Shown here: positions 1 through 11,060 of the stretch, piece by piece
Layout of the letters: each line of letters begins with the position of its first letter
How positions within the stretch are numbered: position 1 is the first letter of the stretch
NCBI RefSeq assembly: GCF_027596085.1
Contig: NC_072471.1
Span: 6,674,028-6,738,027 of the forward strand
Length of the DNA stretch: 64,000 nucleotides
Source: Anoplopoma fimbria
Lineage: Eukaryota > Chordata > Actinopteri > Perciformes > Anoplopomatidae
Direction: 5' to 3'
The notes under the pieces: generated by a model
Database searches by the model: none
What the model was told of the DNA's origin: nothing
Seen by the model: the letters and a program-made list of their open reading frames with translations, nothing else
Program-made: the position numbers and the translations under genes

Positions 1-406
1 TTTTCCTAGAAAGATATTGGGCAGTGTTTCACCTGGACCTTGCAGTAGATATATCTGCAGCACAATACTTTGCAGTATTGGGCATTCCTTTAAAATGACG
101 TGTTCACATTATTTTGATAATGTTAGTTCAGTTGAATGTTTTAAACTACATTTTCTGGCCAGATCTTACATGTTGCACCTTTAAAATCCTAAATCCTCAG
201 TGCATTCAATTAGAGACAGCACTATTACTGCAGCTAAAAGACAATCATTTTTAAATCCTACAACAATGTATTTTCATCAAATAACTAAATAGCCTACTGG
301 CTAACTTTGACAACTTGCCTTTACAAGTGTTATCACACGTCTGTTTTACTGTGAGTGACTAAAGTTCTCCTTTGTGGTCTGTCCGCTGTGTTCTGTTTCA
401 CCACAG
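1..406 (+). other. Intron of the sortilin gene
   Basis: This AT-rich stretch lies upstream of the first recognisable sortilin exon and ends in a pyrimidine tract and acceptor AG at 405-406. I see no earlier sortilin exon in it, so it is read as intron. The rest of the gene lies to the left of the window. Confidence 0.6.
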
Positions 407-3400
407 ACACCTTCTTTGGAACCATGTACACATCAGATGACCGAGGCATCTTGTTCTCCAAATCACTGGAGCGCCACCTGTTTGACGGGCAGAGGAAGAG
501 CGATTTCACCAACATAACGTCACTGAGAGGAGTCTACCTCACTAATAAACTAGACGAGGGTAGGGGTTTTCATGTATCATTTCAGCACTTTTGGTTTGGG
601 CATTAAAATAATGATTTTATTTTGTGGTCCGTAAACTATTAAAAACACACAACTGAGCCGCAGTGTGGACATGTACCTTTATTAGTATGAGCATGGGAAC
701 TGGAATTTTTTTCAAGGCAATCCCACATACACCGTTCTGCTGCCGTAAATACTCACCAGAGCAGCAAATATGTATTATTCCACCACTGGAAATAGTCCCC
801 AGCAAATGCACTACTCATTCCTGTTTGTGTGACATTTGCTATAAACTACAGTGCCCAGCTGTTTTAGGAAATTACTAAAGCCTTTCAAAAAATATATTTG
901 TGAGAAAGTTTTAAAGACTTATTTCTTTAGTTGTATTGCGAGACAGGCTACTACATTGTGATTTTTTTTGGATGAATAAAAAACAGAATAATGCCAGCGT
1001 TATCCTTTAACGATGAGTAGGTAAAGAAAAGAGACCCTTATGATAGTTTCATTAACAGATATACTTAATCTTAAGGTTTTAACTACCTTCCTTACATCAA
1101 ACTGCTTGTTTATACACAGGCATTTGTTCATCTTTCATTTAGATAAAATACTGAAGCATGTCCTTAACTATGTGTTTTGTTGCAGATGGCCGTATAAGAT
1201 CTGTCATTTCCTTTAATAGAGGAGGGACGTGGAGACAGCTTAACAAACCTGAGAATGTGGAATGTGGAGAGCAAGGCAAAAAAGTAAGTTATATGTAGAA
1301 ATATGGAATCCCAGTCTGCATGTGCATATTAACATCATATTCTACAAGTGAGTCAGTGTTTGCTTCTAATACAACATTTGTGTGTGTTTTCCATCAGTGC
1401 AACCTTCATATTCACGGAGAGCACAGTCGCAACATCCGCATCGTTCCCATGCTGGCTCTGTCTGAGCCAACTGCTATCGGTCTGGTTATCGCTCATGGTA
1501 ATTGAACAGCAATGTTCTTATATTTACTTTTTAAATAAAGTTTAGCTGTATAGTCAACTGTGCCCTTTTTAGTTTAAGCAAGTTTAGAGACATGAGTCAT
1601 TCCCTAATTCATTTTAAGATCATTTCCTTTAGTTGAAGACACACAACTTTTCTATTTCAAGTTTTCTGAGAATGTTTGTTTTAATATGAAAATGAGGCAT
1701 TATCTTATGAAGTATGTAGTAATTTGCATGCAGTTCCAGAACAGAAATCTGAACATTGGATAAAGCCATGTACAGAATTCTTGTTTCATTTTTGTTGACA
1801 TGTTAGAGTTAAAGGTTTTTACACAGGGGATTTAAAATATCTTTATTTTATCACTCCATAAATCTGAATATACTAACAACTGCCAAAGAAAAAAGTGTTT
1901 TCAGCAAGTTTTTAAGGATAAATTGTTCCATAAATCATGCTATAAATTGTATATGAACAAACCCCTCTGTAAAATCCTTCAGCATATAGATAGGAGTGAA
2001 ACCGGAAAGTTTGATTTATGTAAGAGGTACCGAAGTAGAGATTTTTTTCTGGCTCAGTCTGAGAAAAAACTTGTTCTGGAAAAAGTGTTTTCTTTCAACT
2101 TGTCTGACATCAAAAATCTCAAAATTGAACAGTTAATGTTTTATTCCCTTAACTTATCATTGACATTATCTTAACTCAAAAATAACGTTGATTAAAATGA
2201 TGTCCTCTCTTCTCCAGGTACTGTGGGGGACTCTCTCTCGTCGTCCCAGCACCCAGATGTGTTTGTCTCCTCAGACGGGGGTTATAACTGGAGGGGGACA
2301 CTGAGAGGTCCTCACCACTACAGCATATTGGACTCTGGGGGTCTCATTGTGGCCGTGGAGGCCCAGCGTGAAGGACAAGTCAAGAATATCAAGTACGGAA
2401 CTGATATTTTTACAAAAAAACAATAGTAGTATTTGGCAACGGAGGGCAAAAGGTTTTAATAGCATAATTCTGCCACCATTTCCGGTCACCAGGTTCTCCA
2501 CAGACGAGGGTCAGTGCTGGAAGTCCTACAACTTCACGGTGCAGCCCTTCTACTTCGCAGGCCTGGCGTCCGAGCCGGGGACCAAGGCCATGAACGTCAG
2601 CGTGTGGGGCTTCCGTCCCGAGGAAGACGGCCAGCCCATGTGGGTGGCCGTCACCATTGATTTCCAGAGCCTCATCACAAGAGAGTGTGAGTCAAGATGC
2701 CACTATAATATTTATTGTCCCCTGGGCTCGCATATGTTACTGTCTGGCGGTAGGTGTTTCAAGTTGTCTCCAGTGAAATGGAGCCTTACAGCGGTTTCCC
2801 ATAACAGGAAATTTAACAACCCATGACCTGGGAATTTCCACAGCCTAAACTTCTAAGAATCTATGTTCCTCTTTTTCTCCATTTCTATTGCATTTTACAA
2901 AACAGCATGTTTTGGAAATCCAGGGCCCCAAACAGTTTGACATTTTGCTTTCTACTTTCCTCCATGTGTTGTGTTTCCCTTTTTTTTTTCTAATTTGTTG
3001 CGTTTTATAGTCATTAATATTTCATGTGAAAGCGAAATAGTTAAGTTTCCTGAAAGTAAATAGGAAACTTGGATTCGGAATTACCCCTTGAGCAGGGCTG
3101 AAACCAGTGCCTACACTTCTTGTAATGGAAAATATGCATCACAGATGTTGTTTCCAGGGAAAATCAAGCTAACCTTTTGACATTGTTTTGGCTTCACTTT
3201 ACCAGCAAATATGTAATAATTGTCAGTGACAGTTCTGATGAGTCGTCATCTAATTCATCAGGTAATGACGAGGACTATGAAGAGTGGTTGGCTCATGCTA
3301 CAGATGGAGGAGACTTGAATAGAAACGGCTGTCTCTTGGGTGTCAAAGAGACCTACAGGAGGCTAAAGAAACAGTCTGTGTGCAGAAATGGCCGAGGCTT

Positions 3401-4490
3401 CGTGGTGAGCAAGAAGCAAAGCTCCTGCCTGTGCACCAGAGGAGACTACTTATGGTACGTCAGTTTGTTTTGGACTACAGTATCACAACTTGAGCTTGAA
3501 TGGGATCATGTTTTGGTACAAAGAAGAAAGACAGCATTGTTAAAGTCCCTCGTGAAGCCCTGACCTCTGTCCTTTTCAACAGCGACTACGGTTATTATCG
3601 TCATGTGAACACCTCAGAGTGTGTGAGACAACACAGCGCTGCTAATAAAACCTTGGAGCTCTGTCTGAATGGAGAGGAGGATGAGTTGCTGACAGCGGGG
3701 TAATAACAGGCCCCCCCTTTTTTTTTTTTTTTTAATGAAGGAGACGCTCCTTCTGTGCATGCTCACACACACACACACTTCTGACTGTGTTTTGTAGGTA
3801 CCGTAAGGTCCCCAGTGATCGGTGTGAGGGGGGGTTCAGTCCACAGCTCGCAGTACAGACAGTCATCAGACCCTGTGGTTTAAAAACCAGCCCCGGTCCA
3901 CCTGCCGGGTCCTCTTCTCCAGTCACGCACTTTGACACACCGGTCAGTGGATGCATTGCTCTAATGAGTGTGTATGTGTGTGTGTGTGTGTGTGTCCTTT
4001 CAGTTGTTCATGAAGTATTTATGATTATAACAGCTGTTTTGCGTGTGTTTCCCAGCGAGAGAGGCTGGTGTTGATCCTGGTGTGTGCAGGAGCAGGGGTC
4101 ATCGTCCTGATAGCTATCGTTTCAGCCATCTTTGCCGTCAGAAGGGTGGTTTACAGAAACAGGTGAGCTACACACACGTCTGTGCTGCATGCAGACCTTT
4201 ATGCGCCCAATAGCAGCTGATCATTCTGGTTTTATGTCGCCCTCCACAGGTCACCAACGTATCGTTTCTCCAACCTCCGGATTACGGATGAATACAACGG
4301 CATCACTGCTGACCTTGAAAGCGCCACCAGCAGCAACGGCACGGCCTGCCAGCCAGAATCAGATGATGTAGGAATTATCACTATCACTTATGTTATAGTT
4401 TTAAGATATTGTTCTGAGTTCAAAACCTGTCATTTCCCCATTTTGACTAATACAAATGTGTTCTAATATCACCAGGATCTTATTGAATGA
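407..4490 (+). CDS. sort1: Sortilin (VPS10-domain sorting receptor), 3' coding exons, 5'-truncated by the window
   Basis: Sortilin is a type I membrane receptor that carries cargo between trans-Golgi, endosomes and plasma membrane. Eleven coding exons join in frame: 407-559, 1186-1283, 1398-1497, 2218-2392, 2493-2686, 3262-3454, 3583-3699, 3798-3942, 4056-4162, 4250-4367 and 4476-4490 (stop TGA), giving about 470 C-terminal residues. All introns are GT-AG. Seen directly: propeller strands such as YTSDDRG, FNRGGTW, the Asp-box SSDGGYNW and STDEGQCW; then a 10CC-like module with NGCLLG, VCRNGR, CLC, CDYGYYR and [12 protein letters not shown], which follows human sortilin closely; then a hydrophobic helix ([19 protein letters not shown]) in exon 4056-4162; then a tail of about 51 residues ending DDDLIE, the position of the acidic dileucine motif. 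The acceptor at 3260-3261 was chosen because it restores the cysteine of the family motif ([14 protein letters not shown]). Teleosts often have two sort1 copies and I cannot tell which this is. The tail differs from human at both trafficking motifs. Confidence 0.93.
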
Positions 4491-4803
4491 CACAATGCTA
4501 TGGATATACTGAGTATTCATGATTGGGATCAGCTGTGCTGAAAAAGACTGCCAAAGGCATTTTGTTGGACTTATCCCTGATATTTTGATGGGAGCACCCT
4601 GCGTGGCAAGTTCTGAGGATTCAACAGACGAACATGAGAATGTCTAATTTATTGAGCTACCTTAATTTCATTGCGTTACTTTGCTTACTCTTTGATTTAT
4701 TTGTACATATATATTTTTTTTATTTTAATGTAGTTGCCACCTTTTTACTTTCTCTTCAATGTGAAAACAAAACAAGATAATCATAAAATGTGCATTTATA
4801 AAA

Positions 4804-4809
4804 AATAAA
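4804..4809 (+). terminator. Sortilin polyadenylation signal
   Basis: AATAAA lies 314 bases after the stop codon, in an A-rich context, followed by a T/G-rich stretch (about 4827-4846) suitable as a downstream element. It gives a compact 3' UTR that ends before the next gene on the same strand. This is motif evidence only. Confidence 0.5.
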
Positions 4810-4829
4810 AAAAAACAGATAAAGAATAT

Positions 4830-5400
4830 TGTTATGTGTCTTTTGCAGTTTTAAACATACCATGGTCGGTTTAAACCTATAGATTGAACACACAATAAAC
4901 TACTCAAAGCCTCTGCTCATCAGAGGACACTGGTGGCGCTGTGACGTCTACCATTTGTGTTCGAACTGAACAGAGAAGAAGAAAAGGGAGGAAGTCGATG
5001 TGACGGACACAAAGATATTTTATAAATGTAAAGTCTCACTCGCGGAAAATCTCCTCAATCATGCAGTTAAAGAAAAATGCAGCGAGATGGCTCATAAATC
5101 CCATGCAATATGTGGATTTACCACTAGCATACCATGTTCATTGCTTTTATTTATTTATCACTGGTATATTTGTCAAGAAAATGTGGCTATGTATCTATAA
5201 TTGGCATCACTCTGATAGCATACATATATTTATTATGTATTTCATACACAAATAAAGCTTGTTGTTGCAATTTGTTGCAATTGATAATCTGTTTTTTATG
5301 ACCTTGAATTCGCATTTTTTTTTTTACAACTTGCTTGTTAGATTCTGCTCCAAAACAAACAAAACTACAGGTCTACCTGCTTGTTCGTCTTTGGTTTCTC
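4830..5400 (+). promoter_or_regulatory. Spacer between sortilin and fam3c; probable fam3c promoter region
   Basis: This short spacer separates two genes in the same orientation, so the fam3c promoter is expected here or just downstream. It has a CRE-like site TGACGTCT at 4942-4949 and a purine-rich stretch at about 4970-4995, but also long AT-rich parts. I see no convincing TATA box or CpG island. Position is the main argument. Confidence 0.35.
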
Positions 5401-5512
5401 CAACGGAGTGGAGCATCACTCCGCCTCTTCACTCCGCAACGATCTCAGCTCTTGACCACATCGTTTAATGACCGTCTGTGCAGAGCTCACAGTTACTCTG
5501 GCGTTTGAACAG
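5400..5512 (+). other. Probable non-coding first exon of fam3c (5' UTR)
   Basis: The stretch is more CG-containing than its surroundings and ends at CAG|GTACGG, a good donor (GT at 5513-5514). A T-rich tract and acceptor AG at 5820-5821 lie downstream, directly before the exon that holds the fam3c start codon. This pairing implies an untranslated first exon and a 309-base intron (5513-5821). The 5' end of the exon is not defined. cDNA evidence is not available here. Confidence 0.45.
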
Positions 5513-5727
5513 GTACGGAAGGTGTGAGCATTTCACGCAAAGGATCATTTTTTTAACGTTGCTTTCCAAATGAGAACACCTGGTTTAGTTATCCAGCTGC
5601 CTGTTTGCAAAAAAACGCAGACAGAAAGGAGGAAGTTACACAGCAGCAGAGGCAACGTAACCTCTCTGAGGGAGTAGCCAAATTTCCTATTTCAGTTATT
5701 GGCAGTAAACGCACACTGAGTTTAGGG

Positions 5728-5773
5728 TGACGTCACACTGAGACTGTCAGTGTTCACTTCCCGCAGACACGTG
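5728..5773 (+). promoter_or_regulatory. Perfect CRE palindrome plus CACGTG E-box in fam3c intron 1
   Basis: TGACGTCA at 5728-5735 is the full CREB/ATF palindrome. CACGTG at 5768-5773 is the E-box bound by MYC/USF/TFE-type bHLH factors. They sit 32 bases apart, 83 to 129 bases before the start codon, inside the first intron. The motifs are certain as sequence; their function is inferred from position. Confidence 0.45.
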
Positions 5774-5856
5774 AATGGTTAATGGGACACATTTTTTATT
5801 ATTATTTTTTTATTGCCACAGGTTTTTATCTTTTGAAAAAGTGAGTGGAGGATAAA

Positions 5857-5965
5857 ATGGCCAGGGCTGGAGGTAAGTGTGTCATTATCCAGTGTAATGT
5901 AATACACATTAGAATAACACTATGGGGAATACATGTGTGATGTTTAAAATATATTATCCTATCTA

Positions 5966-6061
<96 letters not shown>

Positions 6062-6250
6062 CCTATTTATCTATTTATTTATTTATCTATCTATCTATCT
6101 ATCTATCTATTTATCTATCTATTTATCTATTTATTTATCTATCTATCTATCTATTTATTTATTTATCTATTTATTTATTTATCTATCTATCTATTTATCT
6201 ATCTATTTATTTATCTATCTATTTATTTATCTATCTATCTATCTTTCTAT

Positions 6251-6338
<88 letters not shown>

Positions 6339-7251
6339 TTATCTATCTATCTATCCACCCATCTATCTATCTGTTTATTTATCTATCTATCCATCCATCC
6401 ACCCACCCACCCATCTATTTATCTATCTATCCATCCATCCATCCATCCATCTCTCTCTCTCTCTCAGGTGTTTTGAAGATGGCAGCAGTCGTCTTTGCGT
6501 TCCTCCTTGTTATATTTATGGCTTTTCAGCTGCTTGAGATAAACATGGACTTTAAGATTGGCAGTGTGATCTGTGAGTATCATTTCTTGCAAGATGAAAT
6601 TCATCACAACGTCAGCTGTTGTCCTGAGAAAGTGTCAACACTTTTGTAAAGGGAACAGGACACCTATGTTCAGTTATTGTAAATGAGCAGTGTGTTATAG
6701 GGATATTGTTCTCTGCTCTCTTGTGGCCCGTGGGGTTCTCTTCACATTACAGAAACCTTATATGCTCATTGTGTGTGCTCATTGTCCTTTGCATACTTAC
6801 CATATGTGTGTTAAAGGCAGGGTTTTCTTTCGAAAAAAGATTCCTTTAAATAATTGCCATTGAGGTGTACAATGAAAAACCCATTTAATATGTATATATA
6901 TTTTTGCTTTTCAGCAAGATCTGTGCCAATAAATGAAGGCTGTAAGTATGTTTGAATTATTATTATTATTATTATTTTCATTTTTACAGCCAGCGACAGC
7001 GACACTGGTATTCTTTTCACCCTGTGAGCTGTTTTTTCTTTGTTTTTTTAAAAAATGTCAAGACAAAAGACTAAATAGTGACTGAACAGCATTTTTGTTG
7101 TTGACAAAAGACAACCAAGAAAAGCAACAAGAAGACAAGAACAGTGAATACCGACCAGTTAACATGCAGAAACATTCCAATGATTGGAGAACAAGGTTAT
7201 TTTCAGTTGTCGTTTGTTGTTGATATGATTTTAGTGTGTGTGTGTGTGTGT

Positions 7252-7296
<45 letters not shown>

Positions 7297-9526
7297 GTGT
7301 GTTTGTGTTCAACAAACATAATAATTAAGTCTAGGGGAGTGCTGCCATAAGAGAGAAAGAAAGGAAGATAAACAAATAGGAAAAACAACTTAGAAAAAAA
7401 TGCAATGAATAAAAGAAAGACAAACAAAAACGTGAATATTTAGGGAGTGACTACATAAAAAAAATATATAAAATATTCCTGACAAATATTTAACTATAAA
7501 TTAATAACAAAATATAAATCCATCGGTTGATGGTCAGAAAGGTGTTTGTGGATGTATGCACACATTTTTAATCATTATAATGTCCATAATAATAACAATG
7601 GCAAAACATAAACATGAAAACAACAGAGATTTAAAAAGAATATAAAATAAATATAGCATAACATAGAAATATAAAGAAGGGATTTAAGTTTATTGTTATT
7701 ATTACTGACTGTCTATGGACAGATCATGTTTCTGTGATAGTGTCGCAACCGTGCACGATCACAAAACTTTACAGTTGTGTAGTTTAGATTTAAATGGTGG
7801 TCGACACTGTAGATGGACGTGTATTTTTCCTTTCTGACTGGTCTGCTTTGATAAATAGATTCCTCTATGGTAGAGCTCAAGCCCCTGTTAGTGGATACGC
7901 TCATATGATCGGACCACTTGTCACCTGATATCGTGCTTCCTGATGACTCTTGTGTAAATGGAGTTTTCTATTCACAGCAGCACAGCCAGTCAAGTACAAG
8001 TGTGGGCTCTCCAAGTCATGTCCAGTTGGACACTTCGCCTTCAGGATGGCGAGTGGAGCGGCCAGCGTGGTCGGACCCAGAATCTGCCTGGAGGACAAAC
8101 TGTAAGTGAAGTAACACACCTTAAACCTTGTAAACACAGGAGCACATACTACCAAGTGTTTTACCTTTTTGGTAATGAGATGTTACTACACACAAAACTG
8201 TGACACATGTTAACTGTCATGTGTTTTATTTGTCATAAGTTGCTGTTGTGAGAAAAATACCTCGGTTGGTGCTTAGGATAGATTGAAATGTTACAGAACC
8301 CATCAACACAGTTTAGTTTGTTTTTGTAGTTTTCAGGAATGCATTGTCGCCATAGTAACTCAGCAAGACAGCCTTAAAGCTTTAAAAGCAAGTTTATTTT
8401 GGGCTGTATTTCCTTGTTCAGCAGCCGTCACCTTGGATTTAGACACAATGTACTGCATCTGAAGTTGAAAATGTGCAAATTGCAGTGCTGACATCGATTT
8501 GTCAGTTGACAGAGAATGAATAATTTATCAGGAATAATATATAGATTTATAATAATAATAATTGCTTGTCCTCAGTAAAAAGTCCTGGCTGTCATAATGT
8601 TTGATAAAAGGTATTAAAATATAATGCACATGCACACCAATTCCAGGAACTGCTGTCATTTCAGACATATCTCAAGATAAGACTTTACTTTAAGTCCCCC
8701 TCTTTAGCATTCATAAGCAGAATACAAACAATGAATTAGTGATTATAATGTGGTTGAACGCGAGTGTTTCTGAATTTACTGTATTTGTTTTTCAATTATT
8801 ACTTCACCAAGACATTTTACATCATTAATTGTCCTACTTAAGGGACATTTTTTTAATTGTCCCTTACATCATTGTCCTTCTTTTGTTTCATTTTAGAATA
8901 ATGAGCTCGGTGAAGAACAACGTGGGGAGAGGAATCAACATCGCCCTGGTTAATGGTAACCTTATCAGCTAGATTCCACACCGTGAAGTCAATTTGATTG
9001 ATAAGCAAGTCCCTGCTGATAGCAGTGTTATACAGCAGCACTGCTATTTAGATCATAGGTCATGTTAGTAACAAAGGTGTGGTTCCTCTGTCTGTTTCAA
9101 AACCAAGATATGCTATTCTTAATGTTAAACCTGTAAGGAATAGCGAAGAACCACTAGATTGTGTACTTGTTGTGTTTTATTAAAGTTGTGAATTAACGAA
9201 AATGAAACTGTAAATCTCTGTTTTACTCAACATTCGATTTAATGTTTTCTAAATTGGATATTTTTTTTTCTCCACAGGAAGAACAGGGGATGTTATGAAG
9301 ACGGATTATTTCGACATGTGGGGAGGAGGTGAGAATGTTTCATTTTGTTTTAGACATATAAAAAAAAAATATATATATATATATAATATATAAATATACA
9401 CACACACATTGTGTTAACCTCTTGCTACCTTGTGTAGATGTGGCTCCCTTCGTTAAATTCCTGAAGGGGATTGAGGATGGGACGGTCGTGATGATGGCCT
9501 CATTTGATGATCCGTCAACAAAGTAA

Positions 9527-9557
<31 letters not shown>

Positions 9558-10287
9558 CCCCCACAACAGCCCCTCGCTTACTAACACAAGTTTAGATCCC
9601 CATGTTTAATATAAATTGCTTTCGTTATCTCTTACACTGTCTGTGTCGCTGCGTGCGTGGCCATGAAATAACATCTGTCTTATCTTGTTCTGCAGACTCA
9701 ACGATGAAGCCAAGAAGCTAATTGCTGACCTGGGCAGCTCAGTTATCTCTACTTTGGGCTTCCGCGATAACTGGGTCTTTGTGGGAGGGAAAGGCATCAA
9801 GACCAAGAGTCCATTTGAGCTGGTAACCTGACCCCACAGATGGTTTCACGTTTACATCTTCTCCCTTAAATGAAGTATTACAGCCCTCTGTAAAAAAAAC
9901 ATCGTAGGGCAAACTCCTGTTCTTCTTGGCAGATGGCGAGTACAAAGACACACATCATATGTTATCTTCAATCCATCTGACCTGCCCAACCCTGCTCATG
10001 ACAGTTGTCCTGCCAATGTATTGTCCTTGCTGTCGTTTCTTTTCTTATCTGTTTACTCTACAGGAATGTCACACTCGGCCACCTAGTTCCTGTCCAACCA
10101 GGATTCTGTGTCCGTTTGCATCATTTTGTAAAATGCAGGCTTATTTTATTTCCCGTTAAAAGACCAGGTGTTGTGTTTTTGTGTTTTACCTCCTCAGCAT
10201 ATAAAGAACAATGCAGACACCAACAAGTTTGAGGGATGGCCCGACGTTCTGGAGATGGAAGGCTGCGTTCCTCAGAGGCAGGACTGA
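5857..10287 (+). CDS. fam3c: FAM3C-like secreted cytokine (ILEI), complete
   Basis: FAM3C is a secreted protein with a compact beta-sandwich GG domain, linked in mammals to epithelial-mesenchymal transition. Nine coding exons join in frame: 5857-5872, 6468-6572, 6915-6941, 7978-8101, 8897-8955, 9278-9328, 9438-9522, 9696-9822 and 10198-10287 (stop TGA). They total 684 bases, hence 227 residues, equal to human FAM3C. The N-terminus ([19 protein letters not shown]) is a signal peptide or anchor at about residues 9-24. Cysteines fall at 58 (KYKCG), 64 (SCP), 86 (RICLED) and 221 (EGCVPQRQD), the family positions. Conserved blocks include [39 protein letters not shown] and [12 protein letters not shown]. 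The C-terminus QRQD and the KNNVGRGIN block favour FAM3C over FAM3A. The start codon has A at -3 and G at +4. Residue 198 is Leu where human has Gln. The gene follows sortilin head-to-tail; I infer no functional link. Confidence 0.95.
5957..6465 (+). repeat. (ATCT)n tetranucleotide microsatellite in fam3c intron, running into a splice acceptor
   Basis: About 500 bases consist of ATCT units with ATTT, GTCT and CATC/CACC variants, ending in a CT run directly joined to the acceptor AG at 6466-6467. It keeps a long open frame of Tyr/Leu/Ser/Ile codons, which is an artefact of the repeat. Confidence 0.97.
7234..7303 (+). repeat. (TG)n microsatellite in fam3c intron
   Basis: A nearly pure TG array with one TC interruption. 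It lies in the roughly 1-kb intron between coding exons 6915-6941 and 7978-8101. The remainder of that intron is AT-rich with no other recognisable feature. Confidence 0.97.
9531..9559 (+). repeat. Poly(T) tract beside a fam3c splice donor
   Basis: A run of T residues starts a few bases after the donor at 9523-9524. It could be a reversed retroposon tail or simple slippage; no flanking element is recognisable. Confidence 0.7.
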
Positions 10288-11060
10288 GTGGGAGGTGCTG
10301 CTCTAACGGCCGTCCAACCCGTCCTCCTGACATCCCTGTCCACATATGACTTTGCAGTGGTTACACTTCTTTGAACTGGCGTCATTTTTGTAGCTCTCGC
10401 TCTCACAGCGCTTGTTATTCACATTTGCCTACTAAAATAAAAAAAATTAAAAAAAAAACTTCCAGAATATGCTACAAGGAAGGCGGTGCTGCTGTGGGAA
10501 CTTCAGTGAGACCTTAGCAGGAATGTGAAGCCTGGAATTATTTTCTAGTATTTCCTGATTGAGTACTTTAATGTAAATTGGTATTTGGGAGCGAGGTAAT
10601 AGGTCAGGTGCACTGAATAAAAATGGACTCTGTAACGACCACAGACTTGGCTGTGATAGTGTTACATAGCTGCGTTGTTTGCTTATGGAAATGGATATCA
10701 TAGCCCAGATTTTTTTTTTTTTGGGGGGGGGTGGGGGGGGGGCTAAGTTTCCATTACCTGTTTCCTGCCTTAAATCTCATTATCTTATTCCTTGTTTGAA
10801 ACCAACATGCCTTTGTGATTCCTTTTGTTCCTGTCAGAGAGAGCATTTATTCTAAGACACGTTTTTTCATTAACAGGGTTCTGAGGATGCTTCTTGTCAT
10901 TATATTGTAACCAAATGTACCAAATTCACTGTGAAATCTGTAAATATTTCTTTAGAAAAGAATAGCGAAAAGATCCTAATTTAATGCGCGTTGCCATAAT
11001 AATATAATTTCTTAAAATAAATGATATTGGTAGTAATATGTGTGTGAGTTGATGAAGTGT
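10288..11060 (+). terminator. fam3c 3' UTR with three possible polyadenylation signals
   Basis: AATAAA occurs at 10436-10441, 10616-10621 and 11016-11021. The second and third are each followed by a T/G-rich stretch; the third has the strongest (11040-11070, repeated TGTG and TGTTTTG). A T-run followed by a G-run (10710-10742) lies between them. Short and long 3' UTR forms are plausible. Which site is used cannot be read from sequence. Confidence 0.45.

Noticed and set aside
5922..6476. 184-codon open frame rich in Tyr, Leu, Ser and Ile
   Set aside because: It is the translation of the (ATCT)n microsatellite inside a fam3c intron and has no independent coding evidence.
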